From contig CAJXUT010000010.1 in assembly GCA_913061365.1 (NCBI GenBank), forward strand, positions 1 to 33,245: 33,245 nt of DNA, in the 5' to 3' direction. This DNA comes from an uncultured Colwellia sp. (GTDB taxonomy: Bacteria > Pseudomonadota > Gammaproteobacteria > Enterobacterales > Alteromonadaceae). Shown here one piece after another: positions 8,362 through 17,184 of this stretch. The notes under the pieces were generated by a model. It ran no database searches, was not told the DNA's origin, and saw only the letters and a program-made list of their open reading frames with translations. Positions within the stretch are counted from its first letter, which is position 1. Each line of letters begins with the position of its first letter. A program made the position numbers and the translations under genes.

Positions 8362-10713
8362 ATGAAAAGCCTACAAAACAAGATATTTTTATTTTTTGTT
8401 CTGCTGTTGCTTATGGTGCAATCGATAGCCTTTTGGACTTTATATAGTGGTAGTCAAAATCAAGAAGCAGCAGAAATTAACAACCGTTTAACCACCGCAA
8501 AAACTATCTTTACAGAACTATTTGATAGGCGTTTAGCTTACTTATCTGCTTTTGCAGAAACAGCAGCTAAAGATTATGGTTTAAAAGAGGTTTTCAATGA
8601 AGATACCCGAAGTTTACTCTTTGCTTTAAATAACCACCGAAAACGTATAAATGCCGATTTAGCCATGACAGTGTCTGCAGAAGGCATTATTAATAGCCAA
8701 CTTCAGCGGTATTTTGTGAATGACTCTGAGAAAATTCGCCAAGGGTTAGAAAGTGGTACTAAGTTTCGCTTTATAGAGTGGCTTGAAATCGGCCAATCTG
8801 CTCATTTATATATGATTGATGATGCGCTTTACCAATTGAGTATATCGCCAGTTTCGGTTGGAAAGAAAACATTAGGTTGGATAGCTTTTGGCTTTCAAAT
8901 AGATCACCGTTTGGCCGGCGAGTTTACTAGTATTACCGGTTTAGATACGGACTTTGTTATCAAAGAAAATGACGTATGGCGGTTAATTTCTATTTCAGAA
9001 CACAATACTAATCATACAAATGCATTGAGTTTAGCGGTGCAGGTAATTGAAAACAAAACGCCAGATAAATATATTGCAACACATTCATTAATTACTGAGT
9101 TTGACGAACAAGAGCTTGGTGTTGCTATGCACGGACTACGCGCTAATTTTGTTGCTTTATTACAAGAGCAATGGATAAAGTTTGTAATGCTCGCTGTATT
9201 AACATTCATTGTGTCCTTAGCCAGTGCCTATTTAATTTCAGCTTCTATTAGCAAACCAATTAAACGCTTGGTTACCCAGGCTAAAGCTATCGCAAGTGGT
9301 GATTATCAACACAAAGTTACCTTGAAAGATAAAAATGAAATAGGTCAACTTGCCGACGAATTTAATAATATGCAATCGGCTGTATTACAACGTGAAGAAG
9401 CGATAATGCATCTTGCGGATCATGATCCATTAACCGATTTACCCAACAGAAATATGCTTAATAAAGTGCTGAAGAAACTAACCGACCAACAACAGCACTT
9501 TATGATATTACATTTAAACCTTAGTCGCTTGAAGGATGTAAACGATACATTAGGTCATGATGTCGGGGATGAAGTGATTAAAGAACTTGCCAAGCGTTTA
9601 CAATGTTTGTGTCAAATAACAAACTTTAAATTGTTAGTACATTTGGGTGCGGATGAATTTATATTATTAGCTGAACATTTAGACATTGATGAAACTATTG
9701 CGCAATTACAAGCAGAGTTGGAGCCTACATTTGATTATCAAGGTATTAGTTTACAGTTACAAGTTCGTATAGGGGCGGCTTTATGCCCTGAACACCATTC
9801 AGATAGCAAGTTGGTTTTACAGATGGCAGATACCGCGCTGCATCATACGAGAGAAACGGGGAAGCTTGTACAAATATATCATCCTGATCTTGATGTAAAT
9901 ACTGTTGAACGTTTGAGCTTAATTAATGATTTAAAACAAGCGATACCTGCCGGTGAATTGGAACTGCATTTTCAACCAAAACTATGTTTGAAAACTAATG
10001 TTGTTACGCATGTTGAAGCATTGGTTCGTTGGCAACATCCAACGTTAGGTATGATTCCCCCTGATAATTTTATTCACATAGCGGAACAAACGGGGCAAAT
10101 TAAAGCCTTAACTCGTTGGGTTTTTACTACGTCTTTAGCGCAGTTTAATACTTGGAGAACACTAGGCTTAGATTTGAACATAGCAATAAATATTGCTGCT
10201 AGTAATTTGAAGGAGGCGGACTTTCATCAATTCATTTGCCAAGCATTAATGCGTGCGAATGTACCAGCAGAAAAAGTTACTTTAGAAGTAACAGAAAGTT
10301 CTGTCGTTGAAGATCCAGAGGAAGCCATTAAATTACTCAGTGCATTTAAAAGCCATGGCATGAAAATATCTATTGATGATTACGGTACAGGCTACTCTTC
10401 TTTAGCACAATTAAAGCAGTTACCTGTGCATGAATTGAAAATTGATAAGTCTTTTATTCAGCGCCTTGAGCATGATGAAGATGATCAAATAATAGTTCGC
10501 TCTACTATTGAATTAGCCCATAACATGGGCTTACATGTAGTCGCCGAAGGTATTGAAGATGAATTTTCTCTTAATTGGTTGAAAGATCATAACTGTGAAC
10601 TTGCACAAGGCTATTACATCAGTAAGCCAAAACCAGCGACAGAGCTTACACCTTGGTTATTAGAGCAGTTGAATAAAGCGAGTAGCGGCAATGATAATAA
10701 GGTAAATACGTGA
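8362..10713 (+). CDS. Membrane GGDEF-EAL protein, likely c-di-GMP phosphodiesterase
   Basis: 783 residues: TM1 (about 8-28), a periplasmic sensor region of about 240 residues (30-270) that I cannot assign to a named family, TM2 (about 271-295), HAMP (295-346), GGDEF (about 350-505) and EAL (about 515-770). The GGDEF signature is GADEF at 429-433, so cyclase activity is doubtful. The EAL half keeps all expected catalytic positions: EAL at 552-554, NIAASN, EVTES, DDYGTGYSS, KIDKSF, AEGIED and QGYYISKP. Expected activity is hydrolysis of cytoplasmic c-di-GMP, tuned by the periplasmic domain and perhaps by GTP binding in the GGDEF half. AGGGG precedes ATG at 8362; it starts 26 bases after the cupredoxin gene and overlaps the next gene as GTGA. 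Confidence 0.92.
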   Translation: MKSLQNKIFLFFVLLLLMVQSIAFWTLYSGSQNQEAAEINNRLTTAKTIFTELFDRRLAYLSAFAETAAKDYGLKEVFNEDTRSLLFALNNHRKRINADLAMTVSAEGIINSQLQRYFVNDSEKIRQGLESGTKFRFIEWLEIGQSAHLYMIDDALYQLSISPVSVGKKTLGWIAFGFQIDHRLAGEFTSITGLDTDFVIKENDVWRLISISEHNTNHTNALSLAVQVIENKTPDKYIATHSLITEFDEQELGVAMHGLRANFVALLQEQWIKFVMLAVLTFIVSLASAYLISASISKPIKRLVTQAKAIASGDYQHKVTLKDKNEIGQLADEFNNMQSAVLQREEAIMHLADHDPLTDLPNRNMLNKVLKKLTDQQQHFMILHLNLSRLKDVNDTLGHDVGDEVIKELAKRLQCLCQITNFKLLVHLGADEFILLAEHLDIDETIAQLQAELEPTFDYQGISLQLQVRIGAALCPEHHSDSKLVLQMADTALHHTRETGKLVQIYHPDLDVNTVERLSLINDLKQAIPAGELELHFQPKLCLKTNVVTHVEALVRWQHPTLGMIPPDNFIHIAEQTGQIKALTRWVFTTSLAQFNTWRTLGLDLNIAINIAASNLKEADFHQFICQALMRANVPAEKVTLEVTESSVVEDPEEAIKLLSAFKSHGMKISIDDYGTGYSSLAQLKQLPVHELKIDKSFIQRLEHDEDDQIIVRSTIELAHNMGLHVVAEGIEDEFSLNWLKDHNCELAQGYYISKPKPATELTPWLLEQLNKASSGNDNKVNT

Positions 10714-11990
10714 ATAAAATAGGCGTAAATATATTTCTAGCATTGCTAGTTTTTTTTCAATTACAAAACAGTCAAGCGGCAGAGTTTACTGCGCATGGCA
10801 TTGTCGATTTGAGAGTTAGTCAAGTAAGCTCATCAGACAAAAGTTATCTTACGGGAGGACAAGGCAAATTCGCATTAGCTGATGGATTACAGTTTTCTAT
10901 AGCACAAGCAGGTGCTGATTTGTCAGTGACTTGGGATAATGGTCTTAGTGCTCATGGGGTTGTTAATGCCTTTTTGAAAGGAACGGGTGACGGTGAATCT
11001 AGCGTTGCTAATATTACAGAGGTTTACTTCAAATACCGTACTTTACCTTCTGCATCAGGCTATCGATTACAAACTAGAGTAGGGATATTTTACCCTGATA
11101 TTTCACTTGAAAATAATGCTTATGCTTGGGCCAGTAAAGATACCTTGAATTCTTCTACAATCAATACTTGGATTGGCGAAGAGATTCGCGTTTTAGGCTC
11201 AGAGTTTAAACTGACTCGCTTAGGGCGAATGAATGATGATGCCTTTGACTTATCACTTTCGGCAACGGCATTTGTTAATAATGATCCAACAGGCGCTTTA
11301 CTTGCTTGGCATGGATGGACCACAAGTAGTAGGCAAACACTATGGACAGAAAAGAGAATATTTCCTTGGTTTCCTGCACTGGAAGATGGCCAAGCACTTG
11401 CGGGGCAGGCGAGAAAGTCGGATCCATTTTTAGAAATAGATGATCGAATTGGTTATCACGTTCGTGGTGAATGGTTATTACATCGTAAAGGTGAATTGTC
11501 TGCTGGTTATTATGATAACAGAGCTACCCCCTATATCGTAATTGATGGCCAATATGCTTGGCGTACCCGTTTTTTTCATCTCGGTACTCGGTGGAAATTC
11601 AATAGAAATGTCACATTGGTAGCGCAGTATTTATCTGGTGATACTTTAATGCAAAGTCACCTGAAAGAAGATGTGGTGAATAATGATTATACCAGCGCTT
11701 TTATTTCATTAACTTATAAATGGCAGCAATTAATCGGCAATAAAAAGCATAGAAGCACTATCCGTCTTGAGGACTTTTCAATAAGAGATAATGATAATAC
11801 TTGGGGAGATAATAACAACGAAGATGGGCAAGCACTAACCCTTAGTCATAGTTATCGTTTTACTAAGCACTGGCTTTTATTAGCGGAGTTTAATTATATC
11901 GATAGCCATCGACCTGCACGCTACTATACCCATCAAGCAGTAGATTTGGTTGAAAAACAACTGCAATTAGCGGCACGCTACTTCTTTTGA
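10710..11990 (+). CDS. Outer-membrane beta-barrel protein, function unknown
   Basis: A 426-residue protein with a signal peptide (1-23, NSQA cleavage) and alternating polar/hydrophobic strands to the end. The last residues, LQLAARYFF, carry the terminal aromatic Phe typical of BAM-inserted barrels. It looks like an uncharacterised porin-like protein; no known porin signature is recognised. The start is GTG at 10710, overlapping the preceding stop by four bases (GTGA), with AAGG upstream; translation is therefore probably coupled to the GGDEF-EAL gene. It ends 7 bases before a convergent gene. Its tight coupling to a periplasmic copper protein and a c-di-GMP enzyme suggests a shared envelope role. 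Confidence 0.8.
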   Translation: MNKIGVNIFLALLVFFQLQNSQAAEFTAHGIVDLRVSQVSSSDKSYLTGGQGKFALADGLQFSIAQAGADLSVTWDNGLSAHGVVNAFLKGTGDGESSVANITEVYFKYRTLPSASGYRLQTRVGIFYPDISLENNAYAWASKDTLNSSTINTWIGEEIRVLGSEFKLTRLGRMNDDAFDLSLSATAFVNNDPTGALLAWHGWTTSSRQTLWTEKRIFPWFPALEDGQALAGQARKSDPFLEIDDRIGYHVRGEWLLHRKGELSAGYYDNRATPYIVIDGQYAWRTRFFHLGTRWKFNRNVTLVAQYLSGDTLMQSHLKEDVVNNDYTSAFISLTYKWQQLIGNKKHRSTIRLEDFSIRDNDNTWGDNNNEDGQALTLSHSYRFTKHWLLLAEFNYIDSHRPARYYTHQAVDLVEKQLQLAARYFF

Positions 11991-11997
11991 TAAGTAG

Positions 11998-12702
11998 CTA
12001 TAGCGTATTTAAATGCGCTAAATGACTTTTAGTGCGAGTAGGAAAATTAGAAAAAATACCATCAACACCTAAGGCTTTCATTGTATTGATGTCTTCTAAC
12101 TCATCAACAGTGTAAACAAATACTTTTAGTCCGCGTTGATGGGCATCATTGACAAAATGTTTACTGATAAAATTCACATCAAGGTGTACCGAGTAGGCGT
12201 TAAGCTTTTCAGCAAACAATGCATATTCTAGTGGATAACAAGCTGTCAATGCACCAATAGCAAACTCCGGCCTTTGTTGATGAATCTTATGAAGTAACCT
12301 GTGATTAAATGAAGAAATTAATATATCTGCGGCGTTTAAATTTGTAGATATAAGAGCGTTGTCAATATACGAATAAAGTAGCGCTATATTATTAATGCCT
12401 TTCAATTCAATGTTGATTTTGCACTTTCCTGCGATTAAAGAAAATACTTCATCTAAAGTTGGAATTGTTTCACCGTTACCTGCATCTAAGCTACGTAAAT
12501 GTTCATAGTCATGATGATAAACTTGGCCTGAGCCTGAAGTGGTGCGATGTAACCAGCGATCATGAATAACTAATAATTTATTATCTACTTCATGTAAATC
12601 AATCTCTATACCATCAACATTAGCATCTAGAGCTGCTTTAATTGCACGCAGAGTGTTTTCTGGTTCTACACCACTAGCGCCACGGTGAGCAAAAATTAAC
12701 AT
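11998..12702 (-). CDS. Glycerophosphodiester phosphodiesterase (UgpQ-like)
   Basis: A 234-residue GDPD-family TIM-barrel enzyme that hydrolyses glycerophosphodiesters to glycerol-3-phosphate and an alcohol. Active-site elements are intact: HRG at 6-8, PENT at 14-17, EIDLH at 33-37 (metal ligands) and HD at 47-48, plus the C-terminal VDGIFSNFPTR block. There is no signal peptide, so it acts in the cytoplasm, like UgpQ and unlike periplasmic GlpQ. An in-frame GTG at 12714 exists; ATG at 12702 has GGA five bases upstream and gives the usual N-terminus, so it is chosen. It is divergent from rluF and convergent with the barrel gene. Confidence 0.88.
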   Translation of the reverse strand: MLIFAHRGASGVEPENTLRAIKAALDANVDGIEIDLHEVDNKLLVIHDRWLHRTTSGSGQVYHHDYEHLRSLDAGNGETIPTLDEVFSLIAGKCKINIELKGINNIALLYSYIDNALISTNLNAADILISSFNHRLLHKIHQQRPEFAIGALTACYPLEYALFAEKLNAYSVHLDVNFISKHFVNDAHQRGLKVFVYTVDELEDINTMKALGVDGIFSNFPTRTKSHLAHLNTL

Positions 12703-12732
12703 AGTGATCCACACATTAGGTTTTGTTTTGAG

Positions 12733-12738
12733 TATAAT
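12733..12738 (+). promoter_or_regulatory. Candidate -10 element of rluF
   Basis: TATAAT at 12733-12738, 33 bases before the rluF ATG, in a 69-base divergent gap. No convincing -35 at 16-18 bases. Confidence 0.35.
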
Positions 12739-12771
12739 AACAAAAATATTAAATGCACAAATATAAATACC

Positions 12772-13536
12772 ATGACTGACAATGCCACAAATGAAAAACG
12801 CCTCAATAAATATATTAGTGAATCGGGTTTCTGTTCACGCCGTGGTGCGGACAAATTAATTGAAGCTAATCGCGTTACTATTAATGGGAAAATACCTGAG
12901 CTTGGTACAAAGGTTCAACCGGGTGATGTTGTTAAAGTTGATGGTAAAGCCATTGCTGCGAGTGCAAAAAATAAATCTGATCGTATTTATATTGCTTATA
13001 ACAAACCGATAGGTATCACCTGTACAACGGAAAGCCACGTGCGTGGAAATATTATTGATGCTATTAATCATAAAGAGCGTATTTTTCCTATTGGTCGACT
13101 AGATAAACCCTCTGAAGGTCTTATTTTTCTTACCAGTGATGGCGATATTGTTAATAAAATACTACGTGCTGAAAATGCTCATGATAAAGAATATATTGTT
13201 ACGGTAGATAAACCCATTAGTGAACGCTTTATTGAGCGAATGTCTCGTGGTGTACCTATTTTGGGTACAATTACTAAACCTTGTATTGTGCGTGTTAAAA
13301 GCCGATTTGTGTTTACTATCATTTTGACACAAGGTTTGAATCGACAAATTCGTCGTATGTGTGAATATTTAGATTACGAAGTTAAGAAATTAAAGCGTTC
13401 TCGGATTATGAGCGTAGAGCTGGGGCAATTAAAGCCAGGGCAGTGGCGAGATTTAACTAAAGCAGAAATGAATGAAATTAACCGAGCTGTTGCTAATTCT
13501 AGTAAAACAGCAGATGAAAATTTACCTAATAAATAA
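12772..13536 (+). CDS. rluF: 23S rRNA pseudouridine synthase RluF
   Basis: RluF isomerises U2604 (and partly U2605) of 23S rRNA to pseudouridine and can act on tRNA-Tyr U35. The protein has an N-terminal S4 RNA-binding domain (about 8-55) and a RsuA-family catalytic domain; catalytic Asp111 sits in GRLDKPSEGL. The blocks GDIVNKILRA and LTQGLNRQIRRM, and the RSRIM segment near 217, resemble E. coli RluF rather than RluB or RluE. At 254 residues it lacks most of the long basic tail present in E. coli (290 residues). It is followed by a hairpin shared with the convergent prpE. Confidence 0.93.
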   Translation: MTDNATNEKRLNKYISESGFCSRRGADKLIEANRVTINGKIPELGTKVQPGDVVKVDGKAIAASAKNKSDRIYIAYNKPIGITCTTESHVRGNIIDAINHKERIFPIGRLDKPSEGLIFLTSDGDIVNKILRAENAHDKEYIVTVDKPISERFIERMSRGVPILGTITKPCIVRVKSRFVFTIILTQGLNRQIRRMCEYLDYEVKKLKRSRIMSVELGQLKPGQWRDLTKAEMNEINRAVANSSKTADENLPNK

Positions 13537-13580
13537 TAAGTTGAGTTTTATATCCTTTGAATGTTATTCCACAAATAATG

Positions 13581-13608
13581 CGGGGTTAGCTAATACTAAC
13601 TAACCCCG
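13581..13608. terminator. Hairpin between convergent rluF and prpE
   Basis: A perfect 9-bp inverted repeat CGGGGTTAG (13581-13589) and CTAACCCCG (13600-13608) with a 10-base loop. It lies between two convergent genes, so it probably acts as a shared terminator. There is no U-tract on either side, so it may instead work as an RNA 3'-end stabiliser. Confidence 0.5.
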
Positions 13609-13633
13609 TAGATATATTAATGATTAGTAGAGA

Positions 13634-15529
13634 TTAACTAGTAACATTCGTTAATCTAGGTGATAACTCTTCTAAAACTTGTGGATCATCAATAGTAGAA
13701 GGGATTTCTATTTCTTGACCATCTATCATTTGTCTTAATGTTTTACGTAGTATTTTACCTGAACGAGTCTTAGGTAAACGCTCAACTATAATTAAATCTT
13801 TTAATGAAGCAATGGCACCAATATCGGCACGTACTTTACCTTTTAACTCAGCAGCTATCTCTTCATCAGTCATTTCGATGCCGTTTTTAATAACAACTAA
13901 ACCGAAAGGAACTTGGCCTTTTAAGGTATCATTAATACCAATTACAGCACATTCAGCGACTGCGCTATGGCCTGATATTGACTCTTCCATTTCACCTGTT
14001 GATAATCGATGACCAGCAACATTTATAACATCATCCGTACGACCCATAATAAATAGGTAGCCGTCTTCGTCAAAATAGCCACCGTCACCAGTAACATAAT
14101 AGCCGTCATGCATTGATAAGTAGCTAGACTTGAATCGCTCTTCATCTTTATAAACGGTTGTTAAACAGCCTGGAGGCATAGGTAGTTTTATTGCAACAGT
14201 GCCTTGTTGGTTAGCAGGTAATGCTTCGCCGTAGGCATCTAAAATTTCTACATTATAACCCGGAACAGGTAGGCCTGCAGAACCAGCTTTAGTCAACATT
14301 AACTCTTCATTGCTACCATCAGCAAAAGGTGTGCTAGCGATAGACCAACCTGTTTCTGTTTGCCACCAATGATCAATAACAGGTAATTGTGTTTTGTCTT
14401 TAAGCCAATGGTATGTAGCGGGATCTAAACGTTCACCTGCAAGGTATAAACGTTTCAAATGAGATAAATCATAATCTTTCATTAGTGCAGCATCAGGATC
14501 TTCTTTTGCAACAGCACGAAATGCTGTTGGAGCACTAAATAAAGCATTTACTTTGTATTCTTCACAAACACGCCAAAAAGCACCAGCATCAGGAGTTCTT
14601 ACCGGCTTTCCTTCATATAATATAGTGCTACAACCTGCCATTAATGGACCGTAAACTATGAAAGAGTGACCTACAACCCAACCAACATCAGATGCTGCCC
14701 AGAAAGTATCGCCAGTATTCATACCGTAAATATTTTTCATGCTGTATAGCATAGCAACCGCATGGCCACCGTTATCTCTAACAACACCTTTTGGTTTACC
14801 TGTGGTACCTGAGGTATATAAAATATAAAGCGGATCAGTACTTTTCACACTAACAGCAGCAATGCCTTTCGCAGTACTCATTAATGTGTCCCAATCTTCA
14901 TCACGACCATCAATCATATCAGCAGCTAACTGCTCACGTTGATAAAGAACGCAACTGCTTGGCTTATGGCTTGATAATTCAATAGCGTCATCTAATAACG
15001 GCTTATAAGGAATCACTTTTGATATTTCAATACCACAGCTAGCACTAACAATAACTTTAGGCTCTGCATCGTCAATACGGATAGCTAATTCTTTTGCAGC
15101 AAAACCACCAAAAACTACTGAATGAACAGCACCAATTCTTGCACAAGCTAACATTGCGATAACGGCCTGAGGGATCATCGGCATATAAATAAGAACACGA
15201 TCACCTTTTACAACTTGTTGCTTTTGTAATACATCAGCAAATTTTGCTACTAATTCAGTTAATTGAATAAAGGTAAAAGTTTCTTTTGAATTGGTTACTG
15301 GCGAATCGTAAATAAGCGCAATTTGTTCACCACGACCTTGTTCTACATGATAATCCAATGCTAAATAGCTACTATTTAGTTCGCCATCAGCAAACCAATC
15401 TGTCCATCCGCTTTGATTTGTCGACAATATGTTTTTTGGTGCGTTATACCAAGAAACAAGTTCTGATTGCTCTAACCAGTATGACTCTGCTGAATTCTTC
15501 GCTTTTACCTGTTGTTCTTTGAAGCTCAT
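13634..15529 (-). CDS. prpE: Propionyl-CoA synthetase (acetyl-CoA synthetase family)
   Basis: A 631-residue acyl-adenylate-forming enzyme that activates propionate (acetate less well) to acyl-CoA with ATP. Motifs: YTSGTTGKPKG at 238-248 (phosphate loop), WWQTETGW at 388-395, GRTDDVINVAGHRLS at 496-510 (hinge), and the catalytic Lys592 in PKTRSGK, whose acetylation usually controls the family. The N-terminus (MSFKEQQ) and the FxxRW/FADGELN region resemble PrpE of E. coli more than Acs. No prpBCD methylcitrate genes are nearby, so it is an orphan copy. ATG is preceded by AAGGG at a good distance. Confidence 0.88.
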   Translation of the reverse strand: MSFKEQQVKAKNSAESYWLEQSELVSWYNAPKNILSTNQSGWTDWFADGELNSSYLALDYHVEQGRGEQIALIYDSPVTNSKETFTFIQLTELVAKFADVLQKQQVVKGDRVLIYMPMIPQAVIAMLACARIGAVHSVVFGGFAAKELAIRIDDAEPKVIVSASCGIEISKVIPYKPLLDDAIELSSHKPSSCVLYQREQLAADMIDGRDEDWDTLMSTAKGIAAVSVKSTDPLYILYTSGTTGKPKGVVRDNGGHAVAMLYSMKNIYGMNTGDTFWAASDVGWVVGHSFIVYGPLMAGCSTILYEGKPVRTPDAGAFWRVCEEYKVNALFSAPTAFRAVAKEDPDAALMKDYDLSHLKRLYLAGERLDPATYHWLKDKTQLPVIDHWWQTETGWSIASTPFADGSNEELMLTKAGSAGLPVPGYNVEILDAYGEALPANQQGTVAIKLPMPPGCLTTVYKDEERFKSSYLSMHDGYYVTGDGGYFDEDGYLFIMGRTDDVINVAGHRLSTGEMEESISGHSAVAECAVIGINDTLKGQVPFGLVVIKNGIEMTDEEIAAELKGKVRADIGAIASLKDLIIVERLPKTRSGKILRKTLRQMIDGQEIEIPSTIDDPQVLEELSPRLTNVTS

Positions 15530-15563
15530 GAGTTGCCCTTATATGTTGTGTTTTATAACTGAT

Positions 15564-15592
15564 ACTATAAAAGTGTCGACAAAATTGAACAA
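15564..15592 (-). promoter_or_regulatory. Weak candidate promoter of prpE
   Basis: On the minus strand, TTGTTC (15592-15587) and TATAGT (15569-15564) are separated by 17 bases. The -10 is good (5/6) and the -35 weak (3/6). The TATAGT element ends 34 bases before the prpE ATG. Confidence 0.35.
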
Positions 15593-15650
15593 TTAGACTT
15601 TTGGCTAATATATGTTCAAACAATCCTTTTTTGTTGCTTGAGTATAACCG

Positions 15651-16544
15651 CTACTGCGTGTTGAGCAAGTTAACAGGGGAAAATTGATCGGTAAGTATAC
15701 GGGTGTCATCAGGCCAACTTTGTTCTTTTTCAGTAAAGCTAATATCTTCATAAAGAGAGAAAATGTCGACACCATACGGTTGTAACTTTTTATTTAGCTG
15801 TTTTATATTTTTTTTATTAAGAGTGTTAGTCTGCGAGCCGTTTTGTTTAACAATAATAATACGATTAGCATTGGCTTGATTTCTTACTTGATAAAAGTGA
15901 CCAAAAATAGCTTTATAGGTTGCTGACTCATGGGCGTAAAGTTTACTTAAAGAAAAAGTATTGGCGCTAAGTACACCTTCATCACTTAGTAATGATTTTG
16001 TTTCTTGTAAGAATTCTTTTGTCATTAAGTGCTCTGGAATATAGTCGCCATTAAAAGCGTCGAGAATAATCCAGTCGTATTGCTGTTTTTTTAGCAAAGC
16101 ACGCTTGATAAATATACGGCCATCTTGATTGTAAGTTTTCACGTTATCATTTTCAAAAAAGCCAAAATAGTTGCGTGCAACTTTAATCACTGCGGGATCT
16201 ATTTCTACATTGTCAATTTGGCTTTGAGGGAAGAGTTCCGTTAAGGTATTTGACATAGTGCCGCCACCTAAGCCGATAATTAAAATGCGTTTGGGCTGGG
16301 GTATAACTAATAAACTGGTCATTAGTAGTTTTGTATAATTAAATACTAGTTGCTTAGGGTTACTTTTTAAAAAACAACTTTGCTGGGTTTTAGTACTTTT
16401 AACATTAAATTTTAAGCAGCGTAAATCTCCCTTATCTTCAACTAAAATATTCCTATAAAGAGAACGCTCTTGGTGAATAACTTGTGCATGAGCAACATTT
16501 ATAAAGGCGCAAAAAAGGATTAACAAAAATGATTTTTTAATCAT
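15651..16544 (-). CDS. Spermidine-synthase-like SAM domain with export signal
   Basis: A 297-residue spermidine synthase/PMT-fold protein: GLGGGT at 91-96, acidic EID at 114-116, DGR at 141-143 and LDAFNGD at 161-167 (Asp162 near the catalytic position). Unusually, residues 1-20 read as a signal peptide (MIKKSFLLILFCAFINVAHA), suggesting that the domain is exported or anchored by an N-terminal helix. It begins 4 bases after the membrane gene at 16549-17184; together they match the two halves of the 'fused MFS/spermidine synthase' family, here encoded as separate proteins. Substrate and product are unknown; polyamine synthesis in the periplasm would be surprising because decarboxylated SAM is cytoplasmic. 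Confidence 0.78.
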   Translation of the reverse strand: MIKKSFLLILFCAFINVAHAQVIHQERSLYRNILVEDKGDLRCLKFNVKSTKTQQSCFLKSNPKQLVFNYTKLLMTSLLVIPQPKRILIIGLGGGTMSNTLTELFPQSQIDNVEIDPAVIKVARNYFGFFENDNVKTYNQDGRIFIKRALLKKQQYDWIILDAFNGDYIPEHLMTKEFLQETKSLLSDEGVLSANTFSLSKLYAHESATYKAIFGHFYQVRNQANANRIIIVKQNGSQTNTLNKKNIKQLNKKLQPYGVDIFSLYEDISFTEKEQSWPDDTRILTDQFSPVNLLNTQ

Positions 16545-16548
16545 AAGA

Positions 16549-17184
16549 TTACTCTACTTGATACGATTTTTTTATTTTACTTATAAGTATTGTTAGTAAG
16601 CCTAAACTCGCAAGCGCAGTTGTAAAACCAAAAATTATGCTATTTACATCAAACCATAACACTAAATAGAATGAAGTAATAATAGTCCCCAATGCACTAC
16701 CTAATGTTGAAACGAAGTAAAGCTTGCCTGCAACTTGTCCACTTTCATTAGAACTTTTTACTAATAAACGTACGGAATAGGGAGATAACATTCCTAACAC
16801 AACGGTTGGTATAAAAAATAAGGTCATTGATGCTAATAAAGAGCCGTATCGTGTATCTTCAATAGAGAGAAAAATTAATTCCATTAGCCATTGGCTTGAT
16901 AAAGCGATAGGTAGTAATGCAAATGCAGAGATTATAAAAATTGCGCCGTAGACAGTTAGTGAAGCAGAGCGGGTAGAGAGTTTACCTCCAAATAAGTACC
17001 CTAACGATAAGCTCAACATGAAGACTGTAATAATACTTCCCCATATATGTACAGAGCTACCAAAAAAGGGCGCTAAAATTCTGCCTCCTAAGAGCTCTAT
17101 ACCCATAATGCAAAAGCCGCTAGTAAAAGCTAATAAGTAGATGAAGGCACTTGGGTAGTTTTGTTTTATTATTGATTCTTTCAG
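16549..17184 (-). CDS. Membrane half of split MFS/spermidine-synthase-like system, probable CTG start
   Basis: A polytopic membrane protein matching the N-terminal transporter-like half of fused spermine synthases: the signature ELLGGRILAPFFGSS, the helix LGYLFGGKLS and FVSTLGSALGT. The first ATG, at 17106, would cut the first helix. Upstream, the frame stays open and encodes a proper first helix (FIYLLAFTSGFCIMGIEL) back to a stop, but holds no ATG, GTG or TTG. A CTG at 17184 has AAGGA (17196-17192) exactly 7 bases upstream and gives 211 residues starting MKESIIK. I therefore choose CTG, while noting that it is a rare start codon. About six helices, half the size of an MFS carrier. It is followed after 4 bases by the SAM gene. 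Confidence 0.72.
   Translation of the reverse strand: MKESIIKQNYPSAFIYLLAFTSGFCIMGIELLGGRILAPFFGSSVHIWGSIITVFMLSLSLGYLFGGKLSTRSASLTVYGAIFIISAFALLPIALSSQWLMELIFLSIEDTRYGSLLASMTLFFIPTVVLGMLSPYSVRLLVKSSNESGQVAGKLYFVSTLGSALGTIITSFYLVLWFDVNSIIFGFTTALASLGLLTILISKIKKSYQVE

Noticed and set aside
12000-12019. Terminator hairpin after the barrel gene
   Set aside because: A near-palindrome TAGCGTATTT/AAATGCGCTA exists, but it has a wobble pair, no loop and no U-tract, and it lies in the coding end of the phosphodiesterase gene.
13634-15529. Acetyl-CoA synthetase (acs)
   Set aside because: Length, N-terminus and phosphate-loop variant (GTTGKPKG) resemble PrpE more, although acetate activity is not excluded.
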